7,138 nucleotides of DNA, from the NCBI GenBank assembly GCA_005884825.1, contig VAZT01000172.1, positions 1 to 7,138 on the forward strand. The letters are read 5' to 3'. Numbering within the stretch: the stretch's first letter is position 1; every line of letters starts with the position of its first letter. Both the position numbers and the translations under genes were made by a program. Positions 6,148 through 7,138 of the stretch are shown here, piece by piece. Under the pieces are notes generated by a model. It was not told where the DNA came from. It did no database searches and worked only from the letters and a program-made list of their open reading frames with translations. This DNA comes from Alphaproteobacteria bacterium (lineage in GTDB: Bacteria > Pseudomonadota > Alphaproteobacteria > ATCC43930 > CGMCC-115725).

Positions 6148-6150
6148 CTG
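6126..6150 (+). repeat. Perfect 10-bp inverted repeat (stem-loop) spanning the murD2 stop codon
   Basis: The arms CAGCTATTCG (6126-6135) and CGAATAGCTG (6141-6150) are exact reverse complements around a 5-base loop, CCTGC. The TAG stop (6145-6147) is in the right arm. In RNA this would be a stable hairpin at the end of the four-gene operon. No T-run follows, so it is not a standard intrinsic terminator. It could stabilise the 3' end, assist termination, or be a protein-binding site in DNA. Confidence 0.75.
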
Positions 6151-6162
6151 ACATCGGCAGCG

Positions 6163-6190
6163 GGTGGGAACGCCCGGGAAGGAACCCACC
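6163..6190 (+). repeat. Short inverted repeat downstream of murD2
   Basis: GGTGGG (6163-6168) and CCCACC (6185-6190) can pair around a 16-base purine-rich loop, just after the hairpin at the murD2 stop. No T-run follows. It may form a second 3' structure of the operon or be part of the leader of the next gene. A six-base stem in GC-rich DNA may also be chance. Confidence 0.3.
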
Positions 6191-6225
6191 TATCGTAATA
6201 GGAGAGAGAGTGCGACGGCTGGCAC

Positions 6226-6231
6226 AGGGGG
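6226..6231 (+). promoter_or_regulatory. Ribosome binding site of the 74-residue membrane protein gene
   Basis: AGGGGG lies six bases before the ATG at 6238. It supports this ORF as a real gene and fixes its start. Confidence 0.6.
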
Positions 6232-6237
6232 ACCGCC

Positions 6238-6462
6238 ATGAGCCCGAGATCACAGCGCCGCGACCCGTTCGCTTACGGCAGCAGTCGGCGTGGAATATTT
6301 TCCGCCTGGACGATGGCAATCGTTTTTGCCACCGTGGCGATGGTCAGTTTTGCGGTCGATCAGACGCTCACTCTCGCGCCAAATGCCGAGGAGCAGAACA
6401 CGCCCTCGCTGCTCCACCCGGTTCAGCTGATCCAGTCCCTAATGGACGCTGCTCCGGACTGA
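6238..6462 (+). CDS. Small hypothetical protein with one transmembrane helix
   Basis: I recognise no family in this 74-residue protein. The N-terminus is polar and basic (Arg at 4, 7, 8, 17 and 18), followed by one hydrophobic segment, AWTMAIVFATVAMVSFAV (23-40), and a polar tail of about 34 residues with a PSLLHPVQLIQ stretch. By the positive-inside rule the short N-terminus would be cytoplasmic and the tail periplasmic; an uncleaved signal anchor is most likely. A good ribosome binding site and about 71% G/C in third codon positions (versus about half in the second positions) show this frame rather than the overlapping one is coding. It lies 90 bases after murD2 on the same strand, so it may be a distal operon member or have its own promoter. 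Its TGA overlaps the apparent CTG start of the next frame. Confidence 0.62.
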   Translation: MSPRSQRRDPFAYGSSRRGIFSAWTMAIVFATVAMVSFAVDQTLTLAPNAEEQNTPSLLHPVQLIQSLMDAAPD

Positions 6463-6710
6463 GCAGCTATGGCCGCCCCGCTATTCGGCTGCTCGCGGTT
6501 TCATTTCTGTGCGCGGCGTTGGGCTCCGCCTGTACCGCGCCGAAGCCGTTCCTGCTCCAGGGCAATGCGAGTTCCGCCCAGGTAGGCTACTCGGGCGATA
6601 TCGACGGCGCAACCCTTGTTGCGCGGCAGCATTGCGCGCAATACGAGCGGGTCCCGCGCTTCCTCGAGGCGGAGGAGAACGTCGCATTCTTCGACTGCGT
6701 TAGGCGGTGA
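6459..6710 (+). CDS. Small secreted or lipoprotein-like hypothetical protein, start uncertain
   Basis: The frame ending at 6710 encodes a hydrophobic signal-like stretch, IRLLAVSFLCAALGSAC, then a mature part of about 60 residues. That part contains GYSGDIDGAT, an Ala/Arg/His-Cys-Ala segment (ARQHCAQYERVPRFLEAEEN) and FFDC, a pattern I have seen in small alphaproteobacterial envelope proteins without a known job. The two mature cysteines (in HCA and FDC) could form a disulfide. The lipobox (L-G-S-A-C) is imperfect, so either lipidation or ordinary export is possible. There is no ATG or TTG in frame before the signal. The given start is a CTG overlapping the previous stop as CTGA; ATT at 6483 is another choice. 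A GTG at 6210 has a good AGGAG, but it would add a shadow-like Arg/His-rich stretch. The ATG at 6469 is out of frame, so a one-base error is possible. Confidence 0.55.
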   Translation: MSSYGRPAIRLLAVSFLCAALGSACTAPKPFLLQGNASSAQVGYSGDIDGATLVARQHCAQYERVPRFLEAEENVAFFDCVRR

Positions 6711-6717
6711 TGCAGAC

Positions 6718-6744
6718 GATCCGCGCTTGATACCGGGCGCGATC
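6718..6744 (+). terminator. Weak candidate stem-loop after the small lipoprotein-like gene
   Basis: CGCGC (6722-6726) pairs with GCGCG (6737-6741) around a 10-base loop, and GAT (6718-6720) pairs with ATC (6742-6744), leaving C6721 bulged. It starts eight bases after the TGA at 6710. No T-run follows, so it would be at best a non-canonical terminator, possibly separating this gene from the glutathione S-transferase. Confidence 0.22.
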
Positions 6745-6799
6745 ACGATAATCCTGAGGCGGAAGCAAAAACCACTGTCGGTATGAAAGGCCGGTCGCG

Positions 6800-7138
6800 A
6801 TGAGCATCGAACTCCACACCTGGAACACCCCGAACGGCCGCAAGATCAGTGTGGCCCTCGAAGAGATGGGCCTGCCGTACACCGTCAAGACGATCAACAT
6901 CTCCAAAGGCGAGCAATTCGCCCCCGCCTTCGTCAAGATCAGCCCAAACAGCAAAATTCCCGCAATCGTCGACCCCGAGGGGCCGGGTGGGCAGCCGATC
7001 AGCATCTTTGAATCGGGCGCGATTCTGATTTACCTGGGTGAGAAGACCGGCAAGTTCTGGCCGGCGGATTTGCGCCGTCAGGTCCCGGTGCTCGAATGGC
7101 TGATGTGGCAGATGGGCGGCTTTGGTCCGATGCCCGGT
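6800..7138 (+). CDS. Glutathione S-transferase, YfcG/nu-class-like, N-terminal part, 3' end outside the window
   Basis: The first 113 residues are present; the gene continues past the right edge. The N-terminal thioredoxin-fold domain is complete: TPNGRKISVALEEMGLPY (10-27), ISPNSKIPAIVDPEG (47-61) with the cis-proline loop Ile53-Pro54, and the glutathione-binding FESGAILIYLGEKTG (70-84). The helical domain begins with WLMWQMGGFGP (100-110). This pattern is close to E. coli YfcG and the nu-class group, which bind glutathione or glutathione disulfide and show disulfide-bond reductase activity. Thr10 and Asn12 of TPNG lie where YfcG has its active-site Thr and Asn. A full protein of about 200-230 residues in the cytoplasm is expected. 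The ATG has AAAGG nine bases upstream. It lies 89 bases after the previous gene, with no clear link to the peptidoglycan genes. Confidence 0.9.
   Translation, partial: MSIELHTWNTPNGRKISVALEEMGLPYTVKTINISKGEQFAPAFVKISPNSKIPAIVDPEGPGGQPISIFESGAILIYLGEKTGKFWPADLRRQVPVLEWLMWQMGGFGPMPG

Noticed and set aside
5071..6189. Long 372-residue open frame on the minus strand over murD2
   Set aside because: It is antisense to a fully conserved Mur ligase, has an Arg-rich composition and no recognisable motif; such frames are common in GC-rich DNA.
5871..6458. Long plus-strand frame running from inside murD2 into the lipoprotein-like gene
   Set aside because: Over murD2 and over the 74-residue gene it has shadow composition; only its last 84 codons or so look coding.
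1..7138. CRISPR arrays, tRNA or rRNA genes, insertion sequences, phage or restriction genes
   Set aside because: No regular repeats with spacers, no RNA gene signatures and no transposase or integrase motifs were seen on either strand.

Overview
The window is GC-rich, with strong G/C preference at third codon positions in most genes. It looks like a piece of a Proteobacterium chromosome, most likely an alphaproteobacterium. The evidence is a DUF1674/SDHAF4-type succinate dehydrogenase assembly gene (a family shared by Alphaproteobacteria and mitochondria), a YfcG-type glutathione S-transferase, a CaiB/BaiF CoA-transferase and an SMR efflux gene. Species cannot be told from the sequence alone. 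I saw no rRNA, tRNA, CRISPR array, transposase or phage gene.

Left part, minus strand (1-1257): a family III CoA-transferase runs leftward and overlaps by 4 bases (ATGA) the start of a small multidrug resistance (SMR/EmrE-type) transporter that leaves the window. A 69-base divergent gap follows. Then come, on the plus strand, a 51-residue SDHAF4-like gene (1327-1482) and a doubtful 75-residue proline-rich ORF that starts inside it in another frame.

Centre (1728-6147) is the main interest: four plus-strand genes packed as one apparent operon. The first two encode the two halves of a D-glutamate cyclase-like system (DUF1445, then DUF4392), which are fused in the mammalian enzyme DGLUCY and separate here. 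They are followed by murL (UDP-MurNAc-L-Ala-L-Glu epimerase) and murD2 (UDP-MurNAc-L-Ala:L-Glu ligase). Junctions are a 5-base gap, an 11-base overlap and a 14-base overlap. By known family roles, MurD2 adds L-glutamate to UDP-MurNAc-L-Ala and MurL inverts it to D-glutamate on the nucleotide-linked intermediate, replacing the usual MurI plus MurD route. A D-glutamate cyclase would turn free D-glutamate into 5-oxo-D-proline. My reading is that the operon makes the D-Glu of peptidoglycan without a free D-Glu pool and removes free D-Glu. The co-operonic arrangement is the best candidate here for an under-described system.

Right part (6148-7138): a perfect 10-bp inverted repeat spans the murD2 stop codon. 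Next come a 74-residue single-membrane-helix protein with a good ribosome binding site, a small secreted or lipoprotein-like protein lacking an ordinary start codon, and the first 113 residues of a nu-class-like glutathione S-transferase that leaves the window.
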